64,000 nt of DNA from Isoalcanivorax pacificus W11-5 (GTDB lineage Bacteria; Pseudomonadota; Gammaproteobacteria; Pseudomonadales; Alcanivoracaceae): NCBI RefSeq assembly GCF_000299335.2, contig NZ_CP004387.1:1426001-1490000 (forward strand), read 5' to 3'. The notes beneath the pieces were generated by a model. That model saw nothing but the letters and a program-made list of their open reading frames with translations, made no database searches and had not been told where the DNA came from. The translations under genes were made by a program, and so were the position numbers. Below are positions 1-9,577 of the stretch, piece by piece (within the stretch, counting starts at the first letter, position 1; the number at the start of each line of letters is the position of its first letter).

Positions 1-93
1 CGGGAGCGCGTAACGGCCGCGTTCCAGCAGGCCCGCGACATTGGCGGCTCAACCGGGATCGTCGAAGCCGTGAAAAACAGGAACTGTATATGA
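1..93 (+). CDS. 3' end of an unidentified upstream gene (partial)
   Basis: An open frame runs from the first base to a TGA at 91-93 and encodes the last 30 residues of a protein ending in VKNRNCI. The stop overlaps the ATG of the next gene (ATGA at 90-93), so it is probably the preceding member of the same operon. Too little is present to name the family. In related bacteria a short-chain dehydrogenase often precedes this FAD oxidoreductase/DUF1365/CFA set, but nothing in these 30 residues proves that. Confidence 0.55.
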   Translation, partial: RERVTAAFQQARDIGGSTGIVEAVKNRNCI

Positions 94-1352
94 GCCGACG
101 TATTGCCGTAATTGGTGCCGGTATCAGCGGCCTGACCGCTGCCTGGCTGCTGGGCCGCCGCCATGCTGTGACGTTGTTCGAAGCGGCACCTGTGCTCGGC
201 GGCCACACCTGCACCGTGCCGGTGTCGCGTGACCACGGTGAGTACCGCATCGACGTGGGGTTTATTGTCTTCAATAACCGGACCTATCCTCATTTCAACA
301 CGCTGCTGTCGCAGATCGGTGTCGGCCGCCAGGCGGCGTCGATGGGCTTTGCGGTGAGCTGCCCGCACACCGGGGTGGAATATTCCGGCGCGGGTCTCAA
401 GGGGGTATTCGCTCAGCGGCGTAACCTGGTATCTCCGGCGCACTGGCGCATGCTGCGCGATATCCTGCGTTTCAACCGAGAAGCGCCGGCGCTGCTCCAC
501 GATGAAGCGGGCGAATTGCCGTTGGGTGAATACCTGCGCCGCGCCGGCTACGGTGAACGGTTCATGACGCACTATATCCTGCCCATGGGCGGTGCCATCT
601 GGTCGTGCAGCGAGCAGACCATGGCGGATTTTCCGGCGAAGTTCTTTATCCGTTTTTTCGAGAACCACGGCCTGCTGAGTCTTCGCAACCGGCCGCAATG
701 GTATGTGGTGCCCGGTGGTTCTGCCCGTTATCTGGATGCGCTGGTGCCGCAGATCCGGGCCGACATTCGCACAGACAGCCCTGTGCTGGCGGTGCGGCGG
801 GAAACGCAGGGGATAATCGTCAGCACGGCGGCCTGCGGCAATGAACACTTTGACGAGGTGGTGCTGGCCTGCCACAGCGACCAGGCGCTGGCGTTGCTGC
901 AGGACGCGGACGCGGACGAGCAGCAATGTCTGGCAGACATTCCCTACCAGGAAAATGATGTGGTGCTGCATACCGATACCCGTCTGCTGCCGCGCCGCCG
1001 CGCGGTCTGGTCAAGCTGGAATGCGCTGTTGCCTGAAGGCGGCACGCGGCCAGATGGCGCGCCGATCCAGGTCACCTACAACATGAATATCCTGCAGGGC
1101 ATCCAGGCCCCGGAAACCTTCTGTGTCACGCTCAATGCCACGGACCGGATTGCACCGGACAAGGTCATCAGCCGGCACCGTTTTTTTCACCCCGTGTTCA
1201 CCACGCGCGGCCTAGCGTCGAGACAGAAAATCGGTGAGATCAACGGTCGCCGCCACACCTGGTTCTGTGGAGCCTGGTGCAGGAACGGCTTTCATGAGGA
1301 TGGCGTCGTGTCTGCACTGCGTGTCGCCGAGGCCTTCGGAGAAAAGCTGTGA
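90..1352 (+). CDS. FAD/NAD(P)-binding amine-oxidase-like oxidoreductase
   Basis: The 420-residue protein opens with a Rossmann dinucleotide-binding motif (VIGAGISGLTAAWLL, residues 6-20) followed by an acidic FEAAPVLGGHT stretch, the usual FAD-binding start of flavin amine oxidase/desaturase-like proteins. A second FAD-contacting segment lies near the C-terminus (WFCGAWCRNGFHEDGVVSALRVAE). It is probably cytosolic or membrane-peripheral. The gene overlaps its downstream neighbour by 4 bases (1349-1352) and belongs to an operon with a DUF1365 protein and a cyclopropane-fatty-acid-synthase-like methyltransferase. This set is widespread in proteobacteria and is inferred to modify membrane fatty acids. 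The precise reaction is not known from the sequence. Confidence 0.85.
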   Translation: MSRRIAVIGAGISGLTAAWLLGRRHAVTLFEAAPVLGGHTCTVPVSRDHGEYRIDVGFIVFNNRTYPHFNTLLSQIGVGRQAASMGFAVSCPHTGVEYSGAGLKGVFAQRRNLVSPAHWRMLRDILRFNREAPALLHDEAGELPLGEYLRRAGYGERFMTHYILPMGGAIWSCSEQTMADFPAKFFIRFFENHGLLSLRNRPQWYVVPGGSARYLDALVPQIRADIRTDSPVLAVRRETQGIIVSTAACGNEHFDEVVLACHSDQALALLQDADADEQQCLADIPYQENDVVLHTDTRLLPRRRAVWSSWNALLPEGGTRPDGAPIQVTYNMNILQGIQAPETFCVTLNATDRIAPDKVISRHRFFHPVFTTRGLASRQKIGEINGRRHTWFCGAWCRNGFHEDGVVSALRVAEAFGEKL

Positions 1353-2134
1353 ACCATGCCTTGTGCCAGGGCGCTGTCTGGCACCAGCGGCAGACGCCGG
1401 TGCAGCATCGTTTCAGTTATCCGCTGTGGTTGCTGCGGGTCGATCTTGAGGACATCGACGGCCTGTTGGCGCGGCACTGGAGCTGGGGCCGCCGCTGGCG
1501 ACCGTTAACGGTGCGTGAGCAGGACTACCTGACACCCCCTGTGCCGGGTGATGCGCGTCCGTTGCATGCCCGCGTGCGCGAGAAGGCAGCGAGCCTCGGG
1601 CTGGACTGGCGAGAAGGGCGTGTATTGATGCTTGCGCAGCCGCGATGCCTGGGCTGGTTGTTCAATCCGCTGGTGCTGTACTGGCATATCCCGCCCGGCG
1701 CCACGCAGGCTGGCAGCGTGTTGGCGGAAGTCAGTAACACACCCTGGCATGAGCGCCACTGGTATGCGCTGGTGGCAGATGGCGACGGCACGTTTTCTGT
1801 CCAGCACGACAAGGCGTTTCATGTCTCCCCGTTCATGGACATGGCTATGCAGTACCGTTGGCGGCTGGCAATGAATGACGCCAGCATCACGGTGCGTATT
1901 GAAAACTGGTCGGCGGATGAGCGGGTGTTTGTGGCGGGCATGCGTCTGAAATGCCAGCCCGCGCACCCTGAACAGCTTGGCAGCGTACTGCGCCGGTTTG
2001 GCTGGCAGACACTGCGGGTGAGTGCGGCCATCTACGTCCAGGCGTTGCGTTTGTGGCGCAAGGGCGTGCCGTTCCATCCGCACCCGGCGAAAGCGGGCAG
2101 TGCGGATGCGCGTCAGTCATCAATGGAGAAATGA
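1349..2134 (+). CDS. DUF1365 family protein
   Basis: A 261-residue protein that starts with GTG at 1349, overlapping the stop of the oxidoreductase gene. Its features match DUF1365: an N-terminal HxRxxPxxHxF-like segment (WHQRQTPVQHRFSYPLW), the internal FNPLVLYW segment, and KAFHVSPFMDM towards the middle. The biochemical function of DUF1365 is not established. Its persistent position between an FAD oxidoreductase and a CFA-synthase-like methyltransferase suggests a role in lipid modification. The 3' end overlaps no neighbour: the methyltransferase ATG lies 4 bases after the stop, so translation is probably coupled. Confidence 0.85.
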   Translation: MNHALCQGAVWHQRQTPVQHRFSYPLWLLRVDLEDIDGLLARHWSWGRRWRPLTVREQDYLTPPVPGDARPLHARVREKAASLGLDWREGRVLMLAQPRCLGWLFNPLVLYWHIPPGATQAGSVLAEVSNTPWHERHWYALVADGDGTFSVQHDKAFHVSPFMDMAMQYRWRLAMNDASITVRIENWSADERVFVAGMRLKCQPAHPEQLGSVLRRFGWQTLRVSAAIYVQALRLWRKGVPFHPHPAKAGSADARQSSMEK

Positions 2135-2138
2135 TGGT

Positions 2139-3395
2139 ATGGGCATGCTGAGATTCCAGAGCCAGGCGGGAACAGACCAGATGAGTGCACTGGATCGTCT
2201 GGCCCGTCGCTTTGTGTTGCGCACACTGGCGCGGTTTCCGGTTGGCCGTCTGCAATTGGTGGAGCCAGACGGTAACCGTCTGCTGATCGGCGAAGGCCAT
2301 CCGGCCGCCGCGTTGCGCATCCTCGACTGGCGTGCCTATCGCATGTTGTTTACCGGCGGTGCGCTTGGTGCTGGCGAAGGCTGGATGGAAGAGCTCTGGG
2401 ACAGCGACGACCTGGTCGGTGTGGTGCGTTTTTTCGCCGCCAACATCGAACCGATGCAGGCGCTGGAGGGCGGTGCCGCGCGCATGCTGCAACCGCTGCG
2501 CAGCATGTTGCACAGCTTCAACCGGAATTCCATTACCGGCTCCAGGCGCAACATCGCTGCGCATTATGATCTTGGCAACGATTTCTTCAGGCTGTTTCTC
2601 GACCCGACCATGATGTATTCCAGCGCCATCTATGCCCGCGAGGATATGACGCTGGAAGAGGCTGCCTTGCACAAACTGGATGTGATCTGCCGGAAGCTTC
2701 AGCTCGGCCCGGACAACCATCTGCTTGAGATCGGTACCGGCTGGGGTGGCCTGGCATTGCACGCTGCGCGTCACTATGGCTGCCGTGTGACCACTACCAC
2801 CATCTCTGCCGAACAGTACGCCTACGCATGCGCACGGGTGTCGGAGGCGGGGCTGGCGGACCGCGTCACGGTGCTGGACCAGGATTATCGTCAGTTGACG
2901 GGGCGTTACGACCGCATCGTCTCGGTGGAAATGATCGAGGCAGTGGGGCACCAGTACCTGCCGGGATACTTCGCCAGGCTCAATGACCTGCTCACCGACG
3001 ATGGGCTGCTGCTGTTGCAGGCCATCACCATCCCCGATCAGCGTTACCACTACGCACTGCGTCAGGTGGATTTCATCAAGCGTTATATTTTCCCCGGCGG
3101 CTTCCTGCCGTCACTGCGGGTGATCTGCAGTGGTCTGGGCCGTCATACCCGCCTGCAACCGGAGCAGGTGGATGACATCGGGCTGGATTATGCCCGCACC
3201 CTGGCCGACTGGCGCAGCCGTTTCCTGGCGGCACGTCAGCAGGTGGCTGCCCTGGGCTTTGATGAGCGCTTTCGCCGCATGTGGGATTACTACCTGTGCT
3301 ACTGCGAAGGGGCATTTCGCGAGGGCGCCATCAGCACGGTGCAGCTGCTGGCGGCCGGCCCCGCCCGCCGTGGCCGGCCGGCCGCGCAGGGGTGA
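2139..3395 (+). CDS. Cyclopropane-fatty-acyl-phospholipid synthase-like SAM methyltransferase
   Basis: A 418-residue protein of the CFA synthase family, which transfers a methylene group from S-adenosylmethionine to cis double bonds of membrane phospholipid acyl chains. Visible hallmarks are the HYDLGNDFF segment before the catalytic domain, the SAM-binding glycine motif LEIGTGWGG near residue 195, SVEMIEAVG at the catalytic glutamate region, and the C-terminal YYLCYCEGAFREG signature. I chose ATG 2139 because GGAGAA lies 8 bases upstream and the frame follows directly after the DUF1365 stop; an in-frame ATG at 2181 is an alternative. An open frame extends further upstream inside the DUF1365 gene but encodes only low-complexity arginine-rich sequence. 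It is the last gene of the lipid operon. Confidence 0.88.
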   Translation: MGMLRFQSQAGTDQMSALDRLARRFVLRTLARFPVGRLQLVEPDGNRLLIGEGHPAAALRILDWRAYRMLFTGGALGAGEGWMEELWDSDDLVGVVRFFAANIEPMQALEGGAARMLQPLRSMLHSFNRNSITGSRRNIAAHYDLGNDFFRLFLDPTMMYSSAIYAREDMTLEEAALHKLDVICRKLQLGPDNHLLEIGTGWGGLALHAARHYGCRVTTTTISAEQYAYACARVSEAGLADRVTVLDQDYRQLTGRYDRIVSVEMIEAVGHQYLPGYFARLNDLLTDDGLLLLQAITIPDQRYHYALRQVDFIKRYIFPGGFLPSLRVICSGLGRHTRLQPEQVDDIGLDYARTLADWRSRFLAARQQVAALGFDERFRRMWDYYLCYCEGAFREGAISTVQLLAAGPARRGRPAAQG

Positions 3396-3477
3396 ACGTC
3401 GCCGCTACCTGTACCCGGGCGGTTTTGTGCTATCATGCGCGTTGAAACTGCCTAACAGGCGTTCACTAACTTGTTGA

Positions 3478-3498
3478 AAGGGAAGCAAAACTTCCCTT
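3478..3498 (+). promoter_or_regulatory. Small hairpin immediately 5' of nadA
   Basis: The 8-bp arms AAGGGAAG (3478-3485) and CTTCCCTT (3491-3498) pair perfectly around a CAAAA loop and end 3 bases before the nadA ATG. The only Shine-Dalgarno-like purine tract lies inside the left arm, about 18 bases from the start codon, so folding would either hide it or bring it closer. A possible -10 (TATCAT, 3430-3435) lies upstream without a convincing -35. Confidence 0.5.
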
Positions 3499-3501
3499 CT
3501 G

Positions 3502-4557
3502 ATGCCGATGACAGCACAGGCTATCGAGCTGGTGCGCGAGCACCTCGACCGCATTCAGGCCACTGATGAACTGGATGCCGTGCAGCGGGAAGCATACCGC
3601 CGCCGCATCAAGGAATTGTTACAGGCACGCAATGCCGTGCTGGTGGCCCACTATTACACCGACCCGGAAATCCAGGCGCTGGCGGAAGCAACCGGTGGTT
3701 GTGTCGCCGATTCGCTGGAGATGGCCCGGTTCGGCAAAGAGCACCCTGCGTCCACGTTGATCGTTGCGGGGGTGCGTTTCATGGGCGAGACGGCGAAGAT
3801 TCTCAGCCCGGAAAAGCGCGTGTTCATGCCGACCCTGGAAGCGACCTGTTCGCTGGATCTGGGCTGCCCGGTGGATGAATTTTCGGCCTACTGTGACCAG
3901 CACCCGGACCGTACCGTGGTGGTGTATGCCAACACCTCCGCTGCGGTGAAGGCGCGCGCTGACTGGGTGGTGACGTCCAGCATCGCGGTGGAACTGATCG
4001 AGCATCTGGACCGCCAGGGTGAAAAAATCCTGTGGGCGCCGGATCGCCACCTGGGCGATTACGTGGCCCGCCAGACCGGCGCCGATGTGCTGTGCTGGGA
4101 CAGTGCCTGCATCGTGCACGAAGAATTCAAGGCGCGTGGCGTGCTGGACCTGAAAAAAGCCTGGCCGGATGCCGCAGTGCTGGTGCACCCCGAATCGCCG
4201 GCGTCGGTGGTGGATATCGCCGATGTGGTGGGCTCCACCTCGCAGCTGATCAAGGCGGCCTGTGAGTTGCCGAACCAGACCCTGATCGTCGCCACCGACC
4301 GCGGCATCTTCTACAAGATGCAGCAACTGGCGCCGCACAAGACGTTCATTGAAGCGCCCACCGCCGGCAGCGGTGCCACCTGTCGCAGTTGTGCGCACTG
4401 CCCGTGGATGGCCATGAATGGCCTGGAGAACATGTGCCGTGTGCTGGAAGATGCGGACGGCGCAGGGCAGGAAATCTTTGTTGATCCGGCGATTGCCGAA
4501 CAGGCCATGATTCCGCTGAACCGGATGCTGGATTTCGGTAAATCACTGCAGCGCTGA
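3502..4557 (+). CDS. nadA: Quinolinate synthase A
   Basis: NadA condenses iminoaspartate with dihydroxyacetone phosphate to give quinolinate in de novo NAD synthesis; it is a cytosolic [4Fe-4S] enzyme. The 351-residue length fits the family. Cluster-ligand cysteines are visible in ATCSLDLGC near residue 115, CWDSAC near residue 200 and [10 protein letters not shown] near residue 295. The substrate segments [10 protein letters not shown] and VHPESP are also present. ATG 3502 is followed by a second in-frame ATG at 3508, and either could be used. The gene stands alone between the lipid operon and a convergent rhlE-like helicase, and a hairpin sits just ahead of its start. Confidence 0.96.
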   Translation: MPMTAQAIELVREHLDRIQATDELDAVQREAYRRRIKELLQARNAVLVAHYYTDPEIQALAEATGGCVADSLEMARFGKEHPASTLIVAGVRFMGETAKILSPEKRVFMPTLEATCSLDLGCPVDEFSAYCDQHPDRTVVVYANTSAAVKARADWVVTSSIAVELIEHLDRQGEKILWAPDRHLGDYVARQTGADVLCWDSACIVHEEFKARGVLDLKKAWPDAAVLVHPESPASVVDIADVVGSTSQLIKAACELPNQTLIVATDRGIFYKMQQLAPHKTFIEAPTAGSGATCRSCAHCPWMAMNGLENMCRVLEDADGAGQEIFVDPAIAEQAMIPLNRMLDFGKSLQR

Positions 4558-4588
4558 GCGCGACGGATCACTCCACACCAGCAAAACG

Positions 4589-4620
4589 AGAGAACCCGCC
4601 AGATGGCGGGTTCTCTTGTT
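4589..4620. terminator. Bidirectional terminator between nadA and rhlE
   Basis: Perfect 12-bp arms AGAGAACCCGCC (4589-4600) and GGCGGGTTCTCT (4605-4616) surround the loop AGAT. T-rich sequence follows on the plus strand (TGTTGT) and CGTTTTGC on the minus strand. It lies between the convergent stops of nadA (4557) and the helicase (4625) and can serve both. Confidence 0.85.
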
Positions 4621-4624
4621 GTCG

Positions 4625-5983
4625 TCAGGCTGTTGCAGCCGCCGGGCGCCGCCGGCGACGACGACGGCGCTGGGCATCGCCTTTGGCATCGTTGCTGACG
4701 CCACTGGCGGCGACCTTCGGCCGTTCGCCACGGGGCTGCTGACGTGGTGCGGCGTTGCGTGGATTACGCGGTGCGGCATGGCCGCCGCCGTTGCCACGCG
4801 GTGCAGCGCCGCGGTTGCGGCCGTTGGGAATCGGTTCCGGCTTGATGCTCGGGTCCGGTTCGAAGCCTGGCAGGGTGGCTTTCGGCAGCGCGCGGCCGAT
4901 CAGTTTCTCGATGCCGCCGAGCAGTTTCTTTTCATCCACGCACACCAGCGAAATGGCTTCGCCCTCGGCGCCGGCGCGGCCGGTACGACCGATGCGGTGC
5001 ACGTAGTCTTCGGCCACGTTCGGCAGTTCGAAATTCACCACATGCGGCAGTTCGCTGATATCGATACCGCGTGCAGCGATGTCCGTGGCTACCAGCACCT
5101 GCAGTGCCCCGGCCTTGAATTCCGACAGGGCGCGGGTGCGTGCCGACTGGCTCTTGTTGCCATGGATCGCCATCGCGGTGATGCCCTGTTTGCCGAGCTG
5201 CTCTGCCAGCCGGTTGGCGCCGTGCTTGGTGCGGGTGAACACCAGCACCTGATACCAGTTATGACGGGTGATCAGTTCGGCCAGCAGTTCGCGCTTACGT
5301 TCGCGGTCGACCAGATAGATTTTCTGCGCCACGGTTTCAGCGGTGGCGTTGCGACGCGCCACTTCGATCAGTGCCGGCTTGTCCAGCAGCCCTTCTGCCA
5401 GTGCCTTGATCTCATCGGAGAAGGTGGCAGAGAACAGCAGGTTCTGGCGTTTCGACGGCAGCAGTTTCAGTACCCGGCGAATGTCGTGGATAAAGCCCAT
5501 GTCGAGCATGCGGTCGGCTTCATCCAGCACCAGGATTTCGACACCGGAGAGATCCACCGTGCCCTGGCCGGCGTGATCCAGCAGGCGGCCGGGGCAGGCG
5601 ACCAGAATATCCAGCGGCTTTCTCAGGCGATCCACCTGCGGCTGCATGCCGACACCGCCGAACATGACCATGGAGCTGAGTTTCAGATAACGGCTGTAGA
5701 CGCGCACGGACTCTTCCACCTGCGCGGCCAGCTCCCGGGTGGGTGCCAGGATCAGCGTGCGGATGCGGCCGGGTTTGCGCGCCGGTGTGTCGATCAATCG
5801 TTGCAGGATCGGCAGGGTGAAGCCTGCCGTCTTGCCGGTGCCGGTTTGTGCACCGGCCAGCAGATCACCGCCGTCGAGAACGGCGGGGATCGCCTGGCGC
5901 TGGATCGGGGTAGGTGTTTCATAGCCCTGCTCGCGCACAGCGCGCAGGATGGCTTCATGCAAGCCCAGTTCGGAAAACGACAT
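4625..5983 (-). CDS. rhlE: DEAD-box ATP-dependent RNA helicase, RhlE-like
   Basis: A 452-residue DEAD-box helicase that unwinds RNA during ribosome assembly or mRNA decay. Motifs in order are the Q motif ([11 protein letters not shown]), Walker A (AQTGTGKT), PTRELA, DEAD ([12 protein letters not shown]), SAT (FSATFS), and in the second RecA lobe ARGIDI and [10 protein letters not shown]. The C-terminal tail is basic and disordered, rich in G, P and N, and ends with a run of eight arginines, a likely RNA-binding extension. I chose the ATG at 5983 (MSFSELGL) because GGAGAC stands 5 bases upstream and RhlE proteins begin this way; the frame stays open further upstream without homologous sequence. 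The assignment within the RhlE/SrmB group is by overall resemblance. Confidence 0.9.
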   Translation of the reverse strand: MSFSELGLHEAILRAVREQGYETPTPIQRQAIPAVLDGGDLLAGAQTGTGKTAGFTLPILQRLIDTPARKPGRIRTLILAPTRELAAQVEESVRVYSRYLKLSSMVMFGGVGMQPQVDRLRKPLDILVACPGRLLDHAGQGTVDLSGVEILVLDEADRMLDMGFIHDIRRVLKLLPSKRQNLLFSATFSDEIKALAEGLLDKPALIEVARRNATAETVAQKIYLVDRERKRELLAELITRHNWYQVLVFTRTKHGANRLAEQLGKQGITAMAIHGNKSQSARTRALSEFKAGALQVLVATDIAARGIDISELPHVVNFELPNVAEDYVHRIGRTGRAGAEGEAISLVCVDEKKLLGGIEKLIGRALPKATLPGFEPDPSIKPEPIPNGRNRGAAPRGNGGGHAAPRNPRNAAPRQQPRGERPKVAASGVSNDAKGDAQRRRRRRRRPAAATA

Positions 5984-6134
5984 CAAGTCTCCGGAAATAT
6001 GGTGGCCTGTCGCCAGTGTCATGGCGCCAGTCTCAGGCGGGTTGGGGGGTGTTCGGTGAAGGCGGGTTGTCGCTGACTGGGGGCGACAAGGGGCGCCCAT
6101 GGTACAGGGCAAACGGGCGCGCGGCCAGTGCAGG

Positions 6135-7577
6135 TCAGAATTCTTCGTTGGCGAGCTGTTCCATGGTGCGTAATCGGGCCCGGAGCTGGGTGTGCAGGGC
6201 GAACTGCTCGCGGCTCTGTTCCAGCGCGAAGCGCATCTGTTCAATGCCGCGTTTCTCCTGGCCCATGGCAAACAGGTATTCGCCGCGTGCCTGATGGGTG
6301 CGGGCCCGGTCGCCTTCCTTGCCCCAGGCTTCGGCAAGCATGCGGTAGAGCAGCGGGTCCTGGCGTTTCAGCAGCAGTTGGTCGAGCACCTGGCGGGCCT
6401 GGGCAGGTTCGTTGATCGCCAGCAGGTTGTCGGCCAGCAGCACCGAGGCCGCGTAGTTGCCGGGAATCACGTCCAGTACTTCGCGCAGCATCCGCACCGC
6501 CTGTTGCGGGTCGCCGCGCTTCTGCGCCACCTCGGCCAGCGCGGTACGGAACCAGAATTGATCCGGAGACTGTTCGGCCAGTGTGCGCAGCGTGCGTTCA
6601 GCCAGATCGAAATCGCGGGTGCGCAGCGCACTCATGGCCAGGCCAAAGCCGGCGGCCTGTTGGCTGATGCTGCTGCCGCCTTCGTATTGGTTGCGGAAGT
6701 AGTTCAACCCCTGCTGCGGGTCGCTATAGAAACCGGCCTGCACACGTGCGCGGATCAGATTGAAATCCGGGCTCATGCGCAGGCGGGGCCGGGCCAGCCC
6801 TTCGGCGCGGCTGCGGCTGTCGGCGACGCGGTCTTCGGTCACCGGGTGGCTGAGGACGAATTCCGGCGGGTTGCCGGCGTACTGGCGGCTGCGCAGCATG
6901 CGCTCGAAAAAGCGCGGCATGGCATAGGGGTCCATGCCGGCGTTGACCATGGTCTGCATGCCGACACGGTCGGCTTCACGTTCGTGGTGGCGCGAATAGG
7001 CCAGCTGCGACTGGATCGCGGCGGCCTGGGTGGTGGCGATGCCGGCCATGCCGGCCTGGGCGTCGCCGGCAATGGCCACCGCCATGCTGGCCAGCATGGC
7101 GGCCAGCATGGTGTAGTTCATGCGCTTGCTGTCGGCATAGCGACGGGTGAAGTGGCGCTGGCTGACGTGTGCGATCTCGTGCGCGATCACGGCCGCGACC
7201 TCGTCTTCACTCTCGGCATTGAGAAACAGGCCGGCGTTTAGGCCGATCACGCCGCCGGGTACGGCAAACGCATTGATATCGCGGTTATTGACCACCACGA
7301 TGGCGAGGTCCGGTTCGGCCAGGTCGCTGTAGGAGGCGAGACGGTAAACCAGATGCTCAACGTAATCCTGTACCAGCGGGTCTTCCAGCAGCGGCGCCTG
7401 TCCGCGCAGACTGCGCAGCCAGCCACGGCCGAGGCGGTATTCCTGCTCCGGAGTCAGCAGTGTGCCGCTGGGGTCACCCAGATCCGGCAGATTCTGTGTG
7501 TTGGCGTAGCCCGTCACTGGCGGCATCACGAGTGCCAATACCAGCAGAGGAAGGCAAAACACCCGCAGGTATGCCAA
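6135..7577 (-). CDS. bepA: BepA-like periplasmic M48 metalloprotease with TPR repeats
   Basis: A 480-residue secreted protease/chaperone related to E. coli BepA (YfgC), which helps assemble or degrade outer-membrane proteins such as LptD. It has a Sec signal ([22 protein letters not shown]), the zinc motif HEIAH with the third ligand in HEREADRVG, and a C-terminal half of TPR-type helices. The start is unusual. No ATG fits the signal peptide, but a TTG at 7577 has AGGAG 6 bases upstream and places the hydrophobic segment correctly. The upstream ATGs would add a non-homologous extension. It diverges from tusA, with 109 bases between the two starts. Confidence 0.9.
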   Translation of the reverse strand: MAYLRVFCLPLLVLALVMPPVTGYANTQNLPDLGDPSGTLLTPEQEYRLGRGWLRSLRGQAPLLEDPLVQDYVEHLVYRLASYSDLAEPDLAIVVVNNRDINAFAVPGGVIGLNAGLFLNAESEDEVAAVIAHEIAHVSQRHFTRRYADSKRMNYTMLAAMLASMAVAIAGDAQAGMAGIATTQAAAIQSQLAYSRHHEREADRVGMQTMVNAGMDPYAMPRFFERMLRSRQYAGNPPEFVLSHPVTEDRVADSRSRAEGLARPRLRMSPDFNLIRARVQAGFYSDPQQGLNYFRNQYEGGSSISQQAAGFGLAMSALRTRDFDLAERTLRTLAEQSPDQFWFRTALAEVAQKRGDPQQAVRMLREVLDVIPGNYAASVLLADNLLAINEPAQARQVLDQLLLKRQDPLLYRMLAEAWGKEGDRARTHQARGEYLFAMGQEKRGIEQMRFALEQSREQFALHTQLRARLRTMEQLANEEF

Positions 7578-7686
7578 AGTCGTCTCCTGAAAGCTTCGCG
7601 GGCCAGTATAATGCAGAGCCTTGGTGCCGGGGCATTGCTGTCGCACCCGGTTTTTTTGGCCCTGAACTGTAAAGCTGTGTTGAACC

Positions 7687-7947
7687 ATGCCTGAGAAAAC
7701 CCTGTCCGAGGACGCGTTCGAGGAGCTGGATGCCACCGGCCTGCGTTGTCCGCTGCCACTGCTGAAGACCCGCCAGGCGCTGCGCACGCTGTTACCGGGC
7801 CAGTTGTTGCGGGTGCGCGCCACGGACACCGGCGCTCGTCGTGACATACCCGCCTACCTCAGACAGTCGGGCCATGAACTGGTTCGCCTGACTGAACAGG
7901 GTGGTGAATTGCAGTTTATTATTCGCGTCGCTGAACACGCCGCCTGA
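7687..7947 (+). CDS. TusA-family sulfurtransferase
   Basis: An 86-residue protein with the TusA/SirA fold. The conserved CPxP motif is seen as LRCPLPLLKTRQAL near residue 19 and is the persulfide-carrying cysteine site. These small proteins relay sulfur for tRNA thiolation, molybdenum cofactor synthesis or other pathways. This copy is one of several possible paralogues, so I do not assign it to the tRNA 2-thiouridine relay. The stop is 12 bases before the permease ATG, indicating an operon with it. The same pairing of a TusA-like gene with a PerM/AI-2E permease is common in pseudomonads and relatives. Confidence 0.88.
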   Translation: MPEKTLSEDAFEELDATGLRCPLPLLKTRQALRTLLPGQLLRVRATDTGARRDIPAYLRQSGHELVRLTEQGGELQFIIRVAEHAA

Positions 7948-7959
7948 CAGGAGCAGTAC

Positions 7960-9042
7960 ATGCTTGAGGTGTTACGGAACTGGTACCACGCCTACTTCTC
8001 CGACGAAGAAGCGGTCTACCTGCTGTTTATCCTGGCAGCCGGGCTGGTACTGATCCTGTTGCTGGGCAAGATGCTTGCCCCGGCGCTGACGGCGCTGGTG
8101 GTGGCGTATCTGCTGCAAGGGCTGGTGGCGCGGCTGACCCGGTTCGGCGTGCCGGAGCGGGTGGCGGTCTGGATCGTGTTCCTGCTGTTCCTGACGGCCC
8201 TGGTGGTGACGCTGATGCTGCTGATGCCGGTGATCTGGAAGCAGACCCTGAACCTGGTGCAGGACCAGCTGCCACGCCTGCTCAACGCGGGCGAGCGCTG
8301 GCTGCGTGCTCTACCGGCGGAGTACCCGGAGGTCATTTCCATTCATCAGGTCAACGCGATTGTCGATCTGGCCCAGCGAGAGCTGGCGCATGCCGGGCAG
8401 ATGTTCCTGACGCTGTCGCTGTCGTCGATTCCTGGCCTGATGGACGTGCTGATCTTCCTGGTGCTGGTCCCGCTGCTGGTGTTTTTCTTCATGGCCGACC
8501 GCAAGCAACTGGTGGACTGGGCGACGTCTTTTCTGCCGGACCGACGCCGCGTGCTGGCAAACGTGTGGGCGGAAATGGACCAGCAGATCGCCAACTATGT
8601 GCGTGGCAAGGCGGTGGAAATCCTGATCGTCGGCATCGCCACCTATATCGTCTTCGTGATCCTTGGGCTGAATTATGCGCTGCTGTTGGCCGTGGTGGTG
8701 GGGCTGTCGGTGCTGATTCCCTACATCGGCGCCACGGCCGCGACGATTCCTGTGGCGGCGGTGGCCTACGTGCAGTTTGGCTGGGGCGGTGACCTGGCGC
8801 TGGTGCTGGTGGCCTACGGCATCATCCAGTTCATCGACGGCAACATTCTGGTGCCGTTCCTGTTCTCCGAGGCGGTCAACCTGCACCCGGTGGCGATCAT
8901 CATCGCCATCCTGCTGTTCGGTGGTTTGTGGGGATTCTGGGGCGTGTTTTTCGCCATTCCGCTGGCGACGCTGGCGAAGGCCGTGATCTACGCCTGGCCG
9001 AAGCACCAGCGCGCGGTGGTGGTTGAGCCACCGGTGCAGTGA
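7960..9042 (+). CDS. AI-2E/PerM family membrane permease
   Basis: A 360-residue polytopic inner-membrane protein with about eight hydrophobic segments. An N-terminal pair lies near residues 20-90, and a cluster from about residue 150 onwards includes VLIFLVLVPLLVFFFMADR. A soluble stretch at roughly 95-145 separates them. Conserved family sequences include YLLQGLVARL and GLSVLIPYIGA. Members have been linked to autoinducer-2 export or sodium/proton antiport, so the transported species cannot be read from sequence. AGGAG precedes the ATG. The gene converges on bcp. Confidence 0.88.
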   Translation: MLEVLRNWYHAYFSDEEAVYLLFILAAGLVLILLLGKMLAPALTALVVAYLLQGLVARLTRFGVPERVAVWIVFLLFLTALVVTLMLLMPVIWKQTLNLVQDQLPRLLNAGERWLRALPAEYPEVISIHQVNAIVDLAQRELAHAGQMFLTLSLSSIPGLMDVLIFLVLVPLLVFFFMADRKQLVDWATSFLPDRRRVLANVWAEMDQQIANYVRGKAVEILIVGIATYIVFVILGLNYALLLAVVVGLSVLIPYIGATAATIPVAAVAYVQFGWGGDLALVLVAYGIIQFIDGNILVPFLFSEAVNLHPVAIIIAILLFGGLWGFWGVFFAIPLATLAKAVIYAWPKHQRAVVVEPPVQ

Positions 9043-9045
9043 TCA

Positions 9046-9073
9046 GCGGGCCGCGCCTGCCGGTGCGGCCCGC
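9046..9073. terminator. Hairpin between perM-like gene and bcp
   Basis: Perfect 9-bp arms GCGGGCCGC (9046-9054) and GCGGCCCGC (9065-9073) with a 10-base loop lie between two converging stop codons. There is no T tract, so termination strength is uncertain. Confidence 0.55.
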
Positions 9074-9079
9074 AGCGGA

Positions 9080-9550
9080 TCAAAGTGCCCTGGCGGCCGC
9101 CAGCACTTCTTCTGCGTGGCCGGCCACTTTGACCTTGCGCCATTCCTGCCGCAGCTTGCCGCTGGCATCGATCAGGAAGGTGCTGCGCTCAATGCCCTCG
9201 AATTCGCGGCCGTACATTTTCTTCAGCTTGATCACGTCGAACAGGCGGCACAGGGTTTCGTCCTCGTCCACCAGCAGTTCAAACGGGAAGCCGAGTTTGG
9301 CCTTGAAGTTCTCGTGGCTTTTCAGACTGTCCTTGGAGACGCCGAAAATCTCGCAGTCGGCTTTCTGAAACTCCCGGTAGAGATCGCGGAAGTCCGAGCC
9401 TTCGGTAGTGCAGCCGGGGGTGTTGTCTTTCGGGTAGAAATAGATCACCACCTTCCGGCCTTTCAATGCAGAAGAACGGATGGTCTGGTCGCCGGTGGCC
9501 TGGGCCGAGAATGCCGGTACCGGTTTGCCGACGGTGACAGTCTTGCTCAT
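9080..9550 (-). CDS. bcp: Bcp-type thiol peroxidase (peroxiredoxin)
   Basis: A 156-residue cytosolic peroxiredoxin that reduces hydroperoxides using thioredoxin-type donors. The peroxidatic cysteine lies in YPKDNTPGCTTEG near residue 44. The position five residues later, where many Bcp enzymes carry a resolving cysteine, is occupied by another residue, while a second cysteine occurs in ADCEIFGVS, an arrangement seen in another Bcp subgroup. I chose ATG 9550 (MSKTVTVG) over ATG 9556 because GGAG is 7 bases upstream of the former and only 2 from the latter. It follows gcvR on the same strand and is probably co-transcribed with it. Confidence 0.92.
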   Translation of the reverse strand: MSKTVTVGKPVPAFSAQATGDQTIRSSALKGRKVVIYFYPKDNTPGCTTEGSDFRDLYREFQKADCEIFGVSKDSLKSHENFKAKLGFPFELLVDEDETLCRLFDVIKLKKMYGREFEGIERSTFLIDASGKLRQEWRKVKVAGHAEEVLAAARAL

Positions 9551-9577
9551 GGTCATGCTCCGTGGTGAAACGAAAGA

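Noticed and set aside
7626-7656. CCGGG/CCCGG with a T7 run before tusA, terminator-like
   Set aside because: No plus-strand gene ends upstream of it, and the loop is long with only 5-bp arms.
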